Positions 54,003-64,000 of a stretch of 64,000 bases of DNA are shown here, one piece after another. Source of the stretch: Agarophyton chilense (lineage: Eukaryota > Rhodophyta > Florideophyceae > Gracilariales > Gracilariaceae); contig JARGXX010000090.1 of assembly GCA_030374765.1 (NCBI GenBank), positions 432,618 through 496,617 on the forward strand. The letters are read 5' to 3'. How positions within the stretch are numbered: the first letter of the stretch is position 1; the number at the start of each line of letters is the position of its first letter. Both the position numbers and the translations under genes were made by a program. The notes beneath the pieces are model-generated. The model saw nothing but the letters and a program-made list of their open reading frames with translations. It had not been told where the DNA came from and ran no database searches.

Positions 54003-54299
54003 TGTTGAGGTTTGGTCGACTGTGCCCCCAAGCCCTTTGGAGTGTTGGAAATAGTGGAAAACAAAAAGTGGATTTAAGCATAGGCACTTTTGGGCACCCT
54101 CCGCGGAAAAATGCATATGCGCCTCATCTCAATCTCAACGTGAAACGGCCATCTGATTGGCTACTGCAAATGCCCTCATGCAACGTGGTATGGACAAGTG
54201 GTCTGGTTCTAATGGGGCGTGTTGGGGCTTCGGCCCAAGTGGAGCGATATGATTGGACGAGAGCGCTGAATGAGCACGGGCTATGCAGTTGGAGAGAAT
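54003..54299 (+). repeat. 5' LTR of B4, first part
   Basis: TGTTGAGGTTTGG start. Interrupted after AGAAT by the B3 element and resumed at 60865. Confidence 0.9.
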
Positions 54300-54972
54300 T
54301 CACAACGTGAGCGCAGGTTAGGTAAAGGAAAAGGAAGAAGAGGGGGAAAAGACGAGAAGAAGAGAAAAATAAAAGAAGAGAAACAAAGGAAGGTAGTCAG
54401 CCTTGACAATTTACTTCGATCGTTGGCGACCGTCATTGAAAACTATATCTACCTCGCACGCAGTTCCGCCGCCGGTGCTGACCGTCGGCGGGTCACCCAC
54501 GTCTCACACCTTGCCACTGTGCGACGAGGAGTTGCGCGCCAAAACAATTTCAAACATGAAGCATATCAAATAAAAACTGAAAAAATCATCCAAAGTGGTG
54601 CGCCAGTGCCAACCACCCCGCGCAGCCCAGATTCGGCTGTTACGGCCAAACCCCGTATCCAGCCCACATTCGCACATTCTCTCCAACTGCATAGCCCGTG
54701 CTCATTCAGCGCTCTCGTCCAATCAAATCGCTCCACTTGGGCCGAAGCCCCAACACGCCCCATTAGAACCAGACCACTTGTCCATACCACGTTGCATGAG
54801 GGCATTTGCAGTAGCCAATCAGATGGCCGTTTCACGTTGAGATTGAGATGAGGCGCATATGCGTTTTTCCGCGCAGGGTGCCCAAAAGTGCCCATGCTTA
54901 AATCCACCTTTTGTTTTCCACTATTTCCAACACTCCAAAGGGCTTGGGGGCACAGTCGACCAAACCTCAACA
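54300..54972 (-). repeat. 3' LTR of B3
   Basis: Sense TGTTGAGG...TTGTGA. The polypurine run GAGGAGGAG precedes it and encodes the last glutamates of the polyprotein. Confidence 0.92.
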
Positions 54973-57900
54973 CTCCTCCTCGACTGGTCGGCCAAGTTCA
55001 ACACTGTCCGCGTTATTGTTGTGAAGACCTGGGCCAAGTGGTTTAGTTAAGAAGTCCGCATCATTGTCTTCACTTGGAACGTACGTCACATTGATGTGAC
55101 AATCCTTGACTAGTTCCCGAACGAAGTGCAACTTAACGTCAATGTGCTTAGCGCGACCCGACGGACAGCGTTCACCAGTTGCCCAGTCAATGGCGCACTG
55201 GTTGTCCGAACGAATGGGCACAGCACCTTGCACTTTCCATCCAATCTCCTTAAGCACACGCTTCAACCAAATGACCTCCTGACACGCAAGCGTCAAAGCA
55301 TAATACTCGGCCTCGCCGGTAGACAACGCCACCGAAGCCTGTTTTCTTGCGCCCCACATACATGTCGCTTTGCCAAGCTTCACTAAGAAACCAGACATTG
55401 ACTTGCGATCACGCGTGTCCGCAGCGTAGTCAGAGTCAACGTACGCCTCCAGTTTCACCATGCCAGAGTGATAGTGCACACCATGTTCAGTTGTACCGCG
55501 AAGGTAACGAAGAACCCGCTTTGCTGCCTTGTGACAGTAGGCCGTGGGCGATTTCTGAAAACGAGCCAAGATTAGGACGGGTGCTAATATATCCAACCGA
55601 GTTCTCAGTGCCAAATACAAAAGCGATCCAATGATCTGCTGGTACAGCTGAGTATCCTGGATGGATTTGTCTTTCTCAGATGTCCACCCGGTAAAAAAAG
55701 ATTCTACCATAGGGGTGCATGCCGGCTTGGATCGCTGAAACCCGAAACGGCGCAACACGCTTTCCGTGTACAGTGACTGACCAAGATACAGCGACACAGG
55801 TCGACCATCTGAATCTAAAGTCCATTTGAATTCAACGCCGAGGTACAAGTTCACTTCGTCCGCCACACGCAGCTCGTAAAACGACTTGAGCTCCTCCAAA
55901 ATCGCATCACGTTCCATGGCAGAAGTTGTGAATATTAGCAAGTCATCCACATAAACTAGCACGAACGCATCCTCATTGCTCTCGTTTTGGCGGCGAAACA
56001 CGCAAGGTGCACTCGGTAACTCTTCAAAACATATGCTTTTCATATCCTCGCATAGTTTGTTGTGCCATGCCAAGTGCGCTTGCTTCAGTCCATAGATAGC
56101 CTTGAGCAATTTGAAGCATCGTGAAGTCACGCCAGGTATACCTCGAGGTGACATGATCCACACATCTTCCTCAAGTTCGCCATTGAGAAACGCAGTCTTC
56201 ACATCCACCTGTACCACATACATGCGCAAGCATAACGTCAGATACAAGAATATGCGAACCAAAGAGAACGAAACAACTGGTGCATAAGTCTCCATGTAGT
56301 CCTGACCATATGTTTGGTGGTTTCCACCGGCTACAACACGAGCCTTAAAACGTTCAACTGACCCATCAGCATTGCGCTTTACCTTCAGTATGACGTGAGT
56401 TGGTAGTGGTTGTGAAGCAGGAGAGTCATCAGGTTTCCAAGTTTGCTTCGACTCCAATGATGAAAACTCTTCATCGACGGCTGCTTGCCACATGGTACGC
56501 TCCTCCGCACTGGCGGACATTGCCTCCTTGAGTGAGGGCTCATCACTAGTAGTGACTTTGACTTGCGATGTACAGTGAGCAGACCCTGCCATGAACCACC
56601 TCAGAGGTTGACGGCGCGTGCGCCGCGGGTAGCGTGGTTCCGTATCAGCGTTGGCAGATGTATCAAGGTCATCAGCAGCACTTTCGTCATCACTTTCGGA
56701 ATCCTGTGCATCGTCTTCATTGCTGCCGGAGTCTGACTCCGACTGCCTGAGTGCTGGAATCAGGTGCGAGGATCCGTCATGAACCACCTCCTCCTCAACA
56801 TTATCGACGGAGAAGGTATCCGATTCGTCATCAATGCTATCACATAATCCCATATCAGAGCTATAGTCAGCATCTGACGCACTTTCATCATCCATGTAGT
56901 TGGCAAGAGATGATGCGCCAGGGAACTTGGATTCATCAAAAGTAACATGTCGTGACTCAATAATACGCGGAGTACCGTCATTATCAACGACGAGTACCTT
57001 GTACACACCATGCTCAAGAGTCTCCAAGTACACTCCCTCAAGTGCACGAGACTCGAACTTGGGTCCACGCGGAGTCCTTAGCACGAATGCAGTGCATCCA
57101 AACACACGCACGTGCTTCAACAAAGGTTTATTTCCAGTTACCAGAAAGTAGGGACTGTTGTTAACAGTAGAATGTTGCACTCGATTACGCACAAAGATAA
57201 CATGTTTCAGCGCATATGGCCACAAACATTCTGGTAGATCGGCTTGGATCAGCAACGATCGAGCAGCTTCCACCATGGTACGATTGATGCGCTCAGCTAT
57301 AGCGTTGTGTTCGGGGGTGTATGGAGCAGAGAAAGAAGTGAGGCCATGTTCTGCTGCCAAGTTCTCTTGCAGGGCAATATATTCTTCTGCACCGTCCGAG
57401 TGCAAACTTTTGATATGCACTCCTCCAAGCTGCTTAAACTTTGCCGCAATACCCACAAACACATCACTAAGGGCACTGCGATGGATCACCAGACCTAGGA
57501 ACACATACCGTGAGTGATCATCGAGGAATGTACATGCATATTGAAACTTGTCCGGAAAAGACTTTTCCAGAGGACCTACAATATCCGAGTGCACAATGTC
57601 ACCAACCGCGGATGCATGTTCAAAGTGACCTGGGAACGGAAGCTTATGAGCCTTGCCAAGTCGACATGCTCGGCATACCTCCTCCATGTCACACAAGTGC
57701 GGCACTCCATCTGCGTACTTGTGTACATGTTGCAGATCACGTTGGTTGATGTGAGCCAGTCGTCGGTGCCACAGTTGAGTCTCCGTAGACTTAGTCGAAA
57801 GCGCAAGTTCCACACCAGCATGCTCTAAAGGTTGAGGCAGTGTGTACATGCGAGATACCTTGTCACGATCACCAATGCCCACCTCAAAACCATTTGACTC

Positions 57901-59268
57901 TAGCGTCAAACGTACACTATGACGACCGAAGAGCGACTCAATACCTTTGTCGGCCAAACACCCGGTTGAAACCAAGTTGTATCCCAGAGCGGGGGTCAGT
58001 AGGGCATCACTCAGACGTATGTTCGCATTGTCCAAAGGAATGATCACCTCTCCGCGTTGTTTAGATACAACAGATGTGTTATCGGCAAGCATCACTGTCC
58101 TTTCGTCGCAAGGTTCAAGTGAACCGGGCACGAACGCACAAACAGAATGGAAGCAATGTACTGTCGCACCGCTGTCTGCGTAGGTACTCAGGTCATTCGG
58201 CGGAACTATAGTGGTCCTTTCCACAGTTGCACCAGCAATTTCGATTTTTCCAGACTTTCCAGAAGACTTGCTCGAGGCGCTTCTACCACTACTGCCACCC
58301 ATTCGCTTGGGTTGTGGCGACAGTTTATCGAGGATACTCTGCGGCAAGTGGTTGTCCGGGTTGTCCGGATTCATAAAGCAACGATCTTGTGTGTGTCCAT
58401 CGCGATCACAGAAGTCGCAATGATGTCCATTGCTCGATCCAGAACGATCAAATGATGACGATCTCAAGGCGGCAGCAAGTGCACGAGCAGTAGACTCAAT
58501 GTCGGAGTGACCATCAGACTCCTCATCTTCGTTGTTTGCACTACTGCGGGTACGATTCGTCGATTCAGAATGTCGACCAGATTTTTTCCTGCCCTTCTTC
58601 TTGCGACGTGAACTACGTCCAGACGGCCTTGCAGACACCTGTTTCGCGTTGTATTCATCTATGAGGGTCGTGGCCACGTAGTCCCATGTAAGCTCAGCGA
58701 TATCCTTGGTTCGAAGAGCTGCAGCAGTAGACTCCAGTGTGCAATTGGGATCAATAGAAGCAAGTAACATGGGAGCTTTGTGCGACTCCGGTACTGCCGC
58801 ATCCTTCCCCATGCGCTCTAACTGAGCAAATAACGCCGTGTACTGGTCCACATAGCCTGACATATTCTGACCATTGTATCCCATACGGAATAGTTGAGTC
58901 TGCACAGCAATTCTGGATACAGTACGATTGGACGCATACCGTGCATCAAGCAATGCGAGCATGCGCGCCGGGTCGTCGTCGACATCCATGACCACACGAA
59001 GTGGCGCATCACCCAAGGCGCATATTATGATTCCACATGCCTTCTCGCGCTTGGCGACAACTCGAGCGCTATCAATAGCGGTATCCGATGTTGCTTCAGT
59101 AGTTGCTGAATATCCAGAATCGGATTCCACAACGTTCCACACACCTTTAACACGGCATGCAGCACGAAGGCGATGGCGCCATAGGGCATAATCATCACCA
59201 CGCCTTCCATGAAAACGAGGGATTTTCATCCCGGTAGTACTTTCGGATTCCATTTCCGTGTCCGACAT
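54967..59268 (-). CDS. copia B3 Gag-Pol polyprotein
   Basis: 1433 codons, intact. Gag (about 1-270) with a UBN2-like capsid region; zinc knuckle CDFCDRDGHTQDRC (about 281-295); protease YADSGATVHCF (about 363); pre-integrase HHCC finger LWHRRLAHINQ to CRACRLGKAH (about 498-541). Integrase has D in VHSDIVGP (about 561), D in HSDGAEEY (about 623) and E in NAIAERINR (about 659). An acidic linker follows. RT has QVDVKTAFLNGELEE (about 1019) and VYVDDLLIF (about 1104). RNase H has AYVDSDYAAD, TGEAEYYAL and RSDNQCAIDWA (about 1279-1355). The final Cys codon and TGA stop fall inside the first bases of the 3' LTR. A conventional Ty1/copia polyprotein; all catalytic residues checked are present. Confidence 0.95.
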   Translation of the reverse strand: MSDTEMESESTTGMKIPRFHGRRGDDYALWRHRLRAACRVKGVWNVVESDSGYSATTEATSDTAIDSARVVAKREKACGIIICALGDAPLRVVMDVDDDPARMLALLDARYASNRTVSRIAVQTQLFRMGYNGQNMSGYVDQYTALFAQLERMGKDAAVPESHKAPMLLASIDPNCTLESTAAALRTKDIAELTWDYVATTLIDEYNAKQVSARPSGRSSRRKKKGRKKSGRHSESTNRTRSSANNEDEESDGHSDIESTARALAAALRSSSFDRSGSSNGHHCDFCDRDGHTQDRCFMNPDNPDNHLPQSILDKLSPQPKRMGGSSGRSASSKSSGKSGKIEIAGATVERTTIVPPNDLSTYADSGATVHCFHSVCAFVPGSLEPCDERTVMLADNTSVVSKQRGEVIIPLDNANIRLSDALLTPALGYNLVSTGCLADKGIESLFGRHSVRLTLESNGFEVGIGDRDKVSRMYTLPQPLEHAGVELALSTKSTETQLWHRRLAHINQRDLQHVHKYADGVPHLCDMEEVCRACRLGKAHKLPFPGHFEHASAVGDIVHSDIVGPLEKSFPDKFQYACTFLDDHSRYVFLGLVIHRSALSDVFVGIAAKFKQLGGVHIKSLHSDGAEEYIALQENLAAEHGLTSFSAPYTPEHNAIAERINRTMVEAARSLLIQADLPECLWPYALKHVIFVRNRVQHSTVNNSPYFLVTGNKPLLKHVRVFGCTAFVLRTPRGPKFESRALEGVYLETLEHGVYKVLVVDNDGTPRIIESRHVTFDESKFPGASSLANYMDDESASDADYSSDMGLCDSIDDESDTFSVDNVEEEVVHDGSSHLIPALRQSESDSGSNEDDAQDSESDDESAADDLDTSANADTEPRYPRRTRRQPLRWFMAGSAHCTSQVKVTTSDEPSLKEAMSASAEERTMWQAAVDEEFSSLESKQTWKPDDSPASQPLPTHVILKVKRNADGSVERFKARVVAGGNHQTYGQDYMETYAPVVSFSLVRIFLYLTLCLRMYVVQVDVKTAFLNGELEEDVWIMSPRGIPGVTSRCFKLLKAIYGLKQAHLAWHNKLCEDMKSICFEELPSAPCVFRRQNESNEDAFVLVYVDDLLIFTTSAMERDAILEELKSFYELRVADEVNLYLGVEFKWTLDSDGRPVSLYLGQSLYTESVLRRFGFQRSKPACTPMVESFFTGWTSEKDKSIQDTQLYQQIIGSLLYLALRTRLDILAPVLILARFQKSPTAYCHKAAKRVLRYLRGTTEHGVHYHSGMVKLEAYVDSDYAADTRDRKSMSGFLVKLGKATCMWGARKQASVALSTGEAEYYALTLACQEVIWLKRVLKEIGWKVQGAVPIRSDNQCAIDWATGERCPSGRAKHIDVKLHFVRELVKDCHINVTYVPSEDNDADFLTKPLGPGLHNNNADSVELGRPVEEEC

Positions 59269-59646
59269 ATTTCAGTCTGTTATCCACGAAGCAGATAGAA
59301 CGGAACCAAACGAAATTAATTAGTAGAGGGAAGCAGAGTGAGGGACTCAATGCCTTTGGAAGTTTAAGAAAAAGGGCCACGAGCAGTGATGAATTCGTGG
59401 CCGAGCTTGCCCGAACGGAGTATCCCAACTCAAACGTTCGACAGCGAGGACGACAGCGGAGACTTTTGACGTAGCCTGCAACGCTCACCGAGACGCGTCT
59501 CGTACGCGATCACAAGCGGAGCTCGGGTGCTCCCACGCTTGGAGTATACTCACGGGCAGTGGCAGAAGGCGTACCCGGAACAGACAAACTTCTCGACTTC
59601 GGGTTGAAACTTCTTGATTGAACCTACCGAGACTTGCTCGAGGTAG

Positions 59647-59867
59647 GCGGGCGCACTGGCGGGAGAAACTACCTCCGCTACCCTAAAGGATGATCCCCTG
59701 GACCCTGGTTACTCTCTCCAGGTGAGGTACGCTTTGATTACCTACCGAACTCTGCGCACTTCAGAGTCCGGCGCTTTTTAGTCCCTACGAGGCGTCCCAA
59801 GGAGGGGTGTCGTCAAGATACACTTCCCCCAGTTGACCCAAGCTAGCCTCTTGCGGGAAAGTAGCGC
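59647..59867 (-). ncRNA. conserved structured leader segment (B3 copy)
   Basis: 221 nt in the leader between primer site and Gag; differs from the B2 copy by a single base in a T run, and homologous to the C-family segment by conserved blocks. Confidence 0.62.
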
Positions 59868-60170
59868 GGTCGTGCGGTGTAGTACGGTTGCTCCTACACT
59901 TCCAAGCCCAATTCATCGACCTCCGTACTCTACGGACGGAGAGCAGGATTTGGCAGACTTCCCGGTCTCGTGCCAAGGGGGTACTAACAAACGCGATATG
60001 TTTTCGCCACCAAGGAGGAAGTCCGCAGGGTACACGCCTGTCGCAAAAACAAAATAACTTCTTGAATCCAGATGAGCGTTAGTCGTAGATCGCGCACCTG
60101 TCGCAGTAGGGAATCTTCTTGAATCCAAATAAATGTTAGTAGAGCGTGACGTCTGCGAAGAGTCGACGCT

Positions 60171-60184
60171 CTGGGCCCATAACC
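60171..60184 (-). other. B3 primer-binding site (half tRNA-Met)
   Basis: Sense GGTTATGGGCCCAG directly inside the 5' LTR. Confidence 0.82.
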
Positions 60185-60859
60185 TCACAACGTGAGCGCA
60201 GGTTAGGTAAAGGAAAAGGAAGAAGAGGGGGAAAAGACGAGAAGAAGAGAAAAATAAAAGAAGAGAAACAAAGGAAGGTAGTCAGCCTTGACAATTTACT
60301 TCGATCGTTGGCGACCGTCATTGAAAACTATATCTACCTCGCACGCAGTTCCGCCGCCGGTGCTGACCGTCGGCAGGGGTCACCCACGTCTCACACCTTG
60401 CCACTGTGCGACGAGGAGTTGCGCGCCAAAACAATTTCAAACATGAAGCATATCAAATAAAAACTGAAAAAATCATCCAAAGTGGTGCGCCAGTGCCAAC
60501 CACCCCGCGCAGCCCAGATTCGGCTGTTACGGCCAAACCCCGTATCCAGCCCACATTCGCACATTCTCTCCAACTGCATAGCCCGTGCTCATTCAGCGCT
60601 CTCGTCCAATCAAATCGCTCCACTTGGGCCGAAGCCCCAACACGCCCCATTACAACCAGACCACTTGTCCATACACGTTGCATGAGGGCATTTGCAGTAG
60701 CCAATCAGATGGCCGTTTCCACGTTGAGATTGAGATGAGGCGCATATGCGTTTTTCCGCGGAGGGTGCCCAAAAGTGCCCATGCTTAAATCCACCTTTTG
60801 TTTTCCACTATTTCCAACACTCCAAAGGGCTTGGGGGCACAGTCGACCAAACCTCAACA
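60185..60859 (-). repeat. 5' LTR of B3
   Basis: 675-bp partner of 54300-54972. Confidence 0.92.
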
Positions 60860-60864
60860 AGAAT

Positions 60865-61243
60865 GTGCGAATGTGGGCTGGATACGGGGTTTGGCCGTTA
60901 ACAGCCGAATCTGGGCTGCGCGGGGTGGTTGGCACTGGCGCACCACTTTGGATGATTTTTTTTGAGTTTTTAGTTGATATGCTTCATGTTTGAAATTGTT
61001 TTGGCGCGCAACTCCTCGTCGCACAGTGGCAAGGTGTGAGACGTGGGTGACCCGCCGACGGTCAGCACCGGCGGCGGTACTGCGTGCGAGGTAGATATAG
61101 TTTTCAATGACGGTCGCCAACGATCGAAGTAAATTGTCAAGGCTGACTACCTTCCTTTGTTTCTCTTCTTTTATTTTTCTCTTCTTCTCGTCTTTTCCCC
61201 CTCTTCTTCCTTTTCCTTTACCTAACCTGCGCTCACGTTGTGA
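60865..61243 (+). repeat. 5' LTR of B4, second part
   Basis: Continues from 54299 after the B3 insertion; ends GTTGTGA. The following primer site is altered (GTATATGGGCCCAG). Confidence 0.9.
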
Positions 61244-62175
61244 GAGTATATGGGCCCAGAGCGTCGACTCTTCGCAGACGTCACGCTCTACTAACATTTA
61301 TTTGGATTCAAGAAGATTCCCTACTGCGACAGGTGCGCGCATGCGCGATCTAACGACTAACGCTCATCTGGATTCAAGAAGTTATTTTGTTTTGCGACAG
61401 GCGTGTACCCTGCGGACTTCCTCCTTGGTGGCGAAAACATATCGCGTTTGTGTAGTACCCCCTTGGCACGAGACCGGGAAGTCTGCCAAATCCTGCTCTC
61501 CGTCCGTAGAGTACGGAGGTCGATGAATTGGGCTTGGAAGTGTAGGAGCAACCGTACTACACCGCACGACCGCGCTACTTTTCCCGCAAGAGGCTAGCTT
61601 GGGTCAACTGGGGGAAGTGTATCTTGACGACACCCCTCCTTGGGACGCCTCGTAGGGACTACTAAAAGCGCCGGACTCTGAAAGTGCGCAGAGTTCGGTA
61701 GGTAATCAAAGCGTACCTCACCTGGAGAGAGTAACCAGGGTCCAGGGGATCATCCTTTAGGGTAGCGGAGGTAGTTTCTCCCGCCAGTGCGCCCGCCTAC
61801 CTCGAGCAAGTCTCGGTAGGTTCAATCAAGAAGTTTCAACCCGAAGTCGAGAAGTTTGTCTGTTCCGGGTACGCCTTCTGCCACTGCCCGTGAGTATACT
61901 CCAAGCGTGGGAGCACCCGAGCTCCGCTTGTGATCGCGTACGAGACGCGTCTCGTGTGAGCGTTGCAGGCTACGTCAAAAGTCTCCGCTGTCGTCCTCGC
62001 TGTCGAACGTTTGAGTTGGGATACTCCGTTCGGGCAAGCTCGGCCACGAATTCATCACTGCTCGTGGCCCTTTTCTTAAACTTCCCAAGGCATTGAGTCC
62101 CTCACTCTGCTTCCCCTCTACTAATTAATTTCGTTTGGTTCCGTTCTATCTGCTTCGTGGATAACAGACTGAAAT
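61244..62175 (+). other. B4 leader
   Basis: Untranslated leader collinear with those of B2 and B3. It starts with an altered half-tRNA-Met primer site and contains a structured segment at 61572-61796. Confidence 0.8.
61572..61796 (+). ncRNA. conserved structured leader segment (B4 copy)
   Basis: 225 nt. Stems: GGACTCTG (61673-61680) with CAGAGTTC (61689-61696), GGTAGGTA (61697-61704) with TACCT-ACC (61714-61722), CCTGG (61721-61725) with CCAGG (61735-61739). Confidence 0.62.
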
Positions 62176-64000
62176 ATGTCGGACACGGAAATGGAATCCG
62201 AAAGTACTACCGGGATGAAAATCCCTCGTTTTCATGGAAGGGCGTGGTGATGATTATGCCCTATGGCGCCATCGCCTTCGTGCTGCATGCCGTGTTAAAG
62301 GTGTGTGGAACGTTGTGGAATCCGATTCTGGATATTCAGCAACTACTGAAGCAACATCGGATACCGCTATTGATAGCGCTCGAGTTGTCGCCAAGCGCGA
62401 GAAGGCATGTGGAATCATAATATGCGCCTTGGGTGATGCGCCACTTCGTGTGGTCATGGATGTCGACGACGACCCGGCGCGCATGCTCGCATTACTTGAT
62501 GCACGGTATGCGTCCAATCGTACTGTATCCAGAATTGCTGTGCAAACTCAACTATTCCGTATGGGATACAATGGTCAGAATATGTCAGGCTATGTGGACC
62601 AGTACACGGCGTTATTTGCTCAGTTAGAGCGCATGGGGAAGGATGCGGCAGTACCGGAGTCGCACAAAGCTCCCATGTTACTTGCTTCTATTGATCCCAA
62701 TTGCACACTGGAGTCTACTGCTGCAGCTCTTCGAACCAAGGATATCGCTGAGCTTACATGGGACTACGTGGGCCACGACCCTCATAGATGAATACAACGC
62801 GAAACAGGTGTCTGCAAGCCGTCTGGACGTAGTTCACGTCGCAAGAAGAAGGGCAGGAAAAAATCTGGTCGACATTCTGAATCGACTAATCGTACCCGCA
62901 GTAGTGCAAACAACGAAGATGAGGAGTCTGATGGTCACTCCGACATTGAGTCTACTGCTCGTGCACTTGCTGCGGCCCTTGAGATCGTCATCATTTGATC
63001 GTTTCTGGATCGAGCAATGGACATCATTGCGACTTCTGTGATCGCGATGGACACACACCAAGATCGTTGCTTTATGAATCCGGACAACCCGGACAACCAC
63101 TTGCCGCAGAGTATCCTCGATAAACTGTCGCCACAACCCAAGCGAATGGGTGGCAGTAGTGGTAGAAGCGCCTCGAGCAAGTCTTCTGGAAAGTCTGGAA
63201 AAATCGAAATTGCTGGTGCAACTGTGGAAAGGACCACTATAGTTCCGCCGAATGACCTGAGTACCTACGCAGACAGCGGTGCGACAGTACATTGCTTCCA
63301 TTCTGTTTGTGCGTTCGTGCCCGGTTCACTTGAACCTTGCGACGAAAGGACAGTGATGCTTGCCGATAACACATCTGTTGTATCTAAACAACGGCGGAGA
63401 GGTGATCATTCCTTTGACAATGCGAACATACGTCTGAGTGATGCCCTACTGACCCCCGCTCTGGGATACAACTTGGTTTTTCAACCGGGTGTTTGCCGAC
63501 AAAGGTATTGAGTCGCTCTTCGGTCGTCATAGTGTACGTTTGACGCTAGAGTCAAATGGTTTTGAGGTGGGCATTGGTGATCGTGACAAGGTATCTCGCA
63601 TGTACACACTGCCTCAACCTTTAGGGCATGCTGGTGTGGAACTTGCGCTTTCGACTAAGTCTACGGAGACTCAACTGTGGCACCGAGACGACTGGCTCAC
63701 ATCAACCAACGTGATCTGCAACATGTACACAAGTACGCAGATGGAGTGCCGCACTTGTGTGACATGGAGGAGGTATGCCGAGCATGTCGACTTGGCAAGG
63801 CTCATAGCTTCCGTTCCCAGGTCACTTTGAACATGCATCCGCGGTTGGTGACATTGTGCACTCGGATATTGTAGGTCCTCTGGAAAAGTCTTTTCCGGAC
63901 AAGTTTCAATATGCATGTACATTCCTCGATGATCACTCACGGTATGTGTTCCTAGGTCTGGTGATCCATCGCAGTGCCCTTAGTGATGTGTTTGTGGGTA
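62176..64000 (+). pseudogene. B4 Gag-Pol, many frameshifts, runs off the window
   Basis: Starts MSDTEMESESTTGMKIPRF like B3 but leaves frame at about 62235, where one extra G lengthens a GG run. Further single-base gains or losses occur at about 62772 (extra G), 62818 (missing G), 62975 (extra bases), 63003 (extra T) and 63060 (extra C), and again later. Gag, protease (YADSGATVHCF near 63265-63300) and the pre-integrase finger can be followed across frames up to the edge. Away from the indels the sequence is almost the same as B3. Confidence 0.85.

Larger units (their letters stand above)
54300..60859 (-). mobile_element. copia family B element B3, complete
   Basis: 6560 bp, flanked by AGAAT at 54295-54299 and 60860-60864. 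LTRs of 673 and 675 bp, half-tRNA-Met primer site, leader with structured segment, one uninterrupted polyprotein and polypurine tract. It is inserted in the LTR of another B copy in the opposite orientation. LTRs differ by a handful of substitutions and 1-bp indels. Confidence 0.93.

Noticed and set aside
53893-54054. Polyprotein ending VEVWSTVPPSPLECWK in two different elements (also 41868-41919)
   Set aside because: The shared tail is just the start of the B LTR read through after insertion, not a real common C-terminus.

Overview
This is nuclear DNA from a eukaryote with large, intron-poor reading frames and a very heavy load of transposable elements. There are no operons, Shine-Dalgarno sites or rRNA. 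Only three host-type genes look credible. One is a secreted NLP/NPP1-family protein (6080-6817 +). One is a HAT/TPR-repeat protein resembling the plastid RNA-maturation factors Mbb1/HCF107 (7965-9548 -). One is an unidentified Ser/Pro-rich protein (9816-10658 -). The Mbb1/HCF107-like gene suggests a plastid-bearing alga, perhaps red or stramenopile. That assignment is inference.

Layout. Positions 1-4620 hold a broken piggyBac transposase, a diverged solo LTR, and a Tc1/mariner element with double inverted repeats and one frameshift. Positions 5935-10934 are the host gene island. Positions 10935-16658 look non-coding except for a cluster of three hairpins at 15727-15908. At 16659-22316 a Tc1-like transposase relic is split by a copia element (A, 16889-21968) whose two 268-bp LTRs appear identical and whose target duplication is GATGT. 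At 22523-24708 a PIF/Harbinger-like transposase relic faces a relic protein with a Myb-like DUF6818-type domain. Positions 26646-35159 are a Ty3/gypsy chromovirus with decayed pol and a long antisense reading frame before its 3' LTR. Positions 40198-41867 are the 5' half of a decayed copia element (D).

Positions 41868-64000 are a nest of two copia families, B (LTR about 673 bp) and C (LTR about 690 bp), inserted into D, into each other and into themselves in both orientations. One B copy (54300-60859) is complete with an open 1433-codon polyprotein and AGAAT target duplications. It sits inside the LTR of another B copy, which itself interrupts a C copy.

How the parts work together. The copia families A, B and C all carry, directly inside the 5' LTR, a match to the anticodon arm of initiator tRNA-Met. 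This is the half-tRNA primer arrangement known from Drosophila copia. B and C polyproteins are clearly different, yet both keep a ~220-nt leader segment with short invariant blocks separated by stems whose sequences differ but whose pairing is kept. This is a candidate structured RNA and, with the chromovirus antisense gene, the most interesting observation here. All alignments were made by eye.
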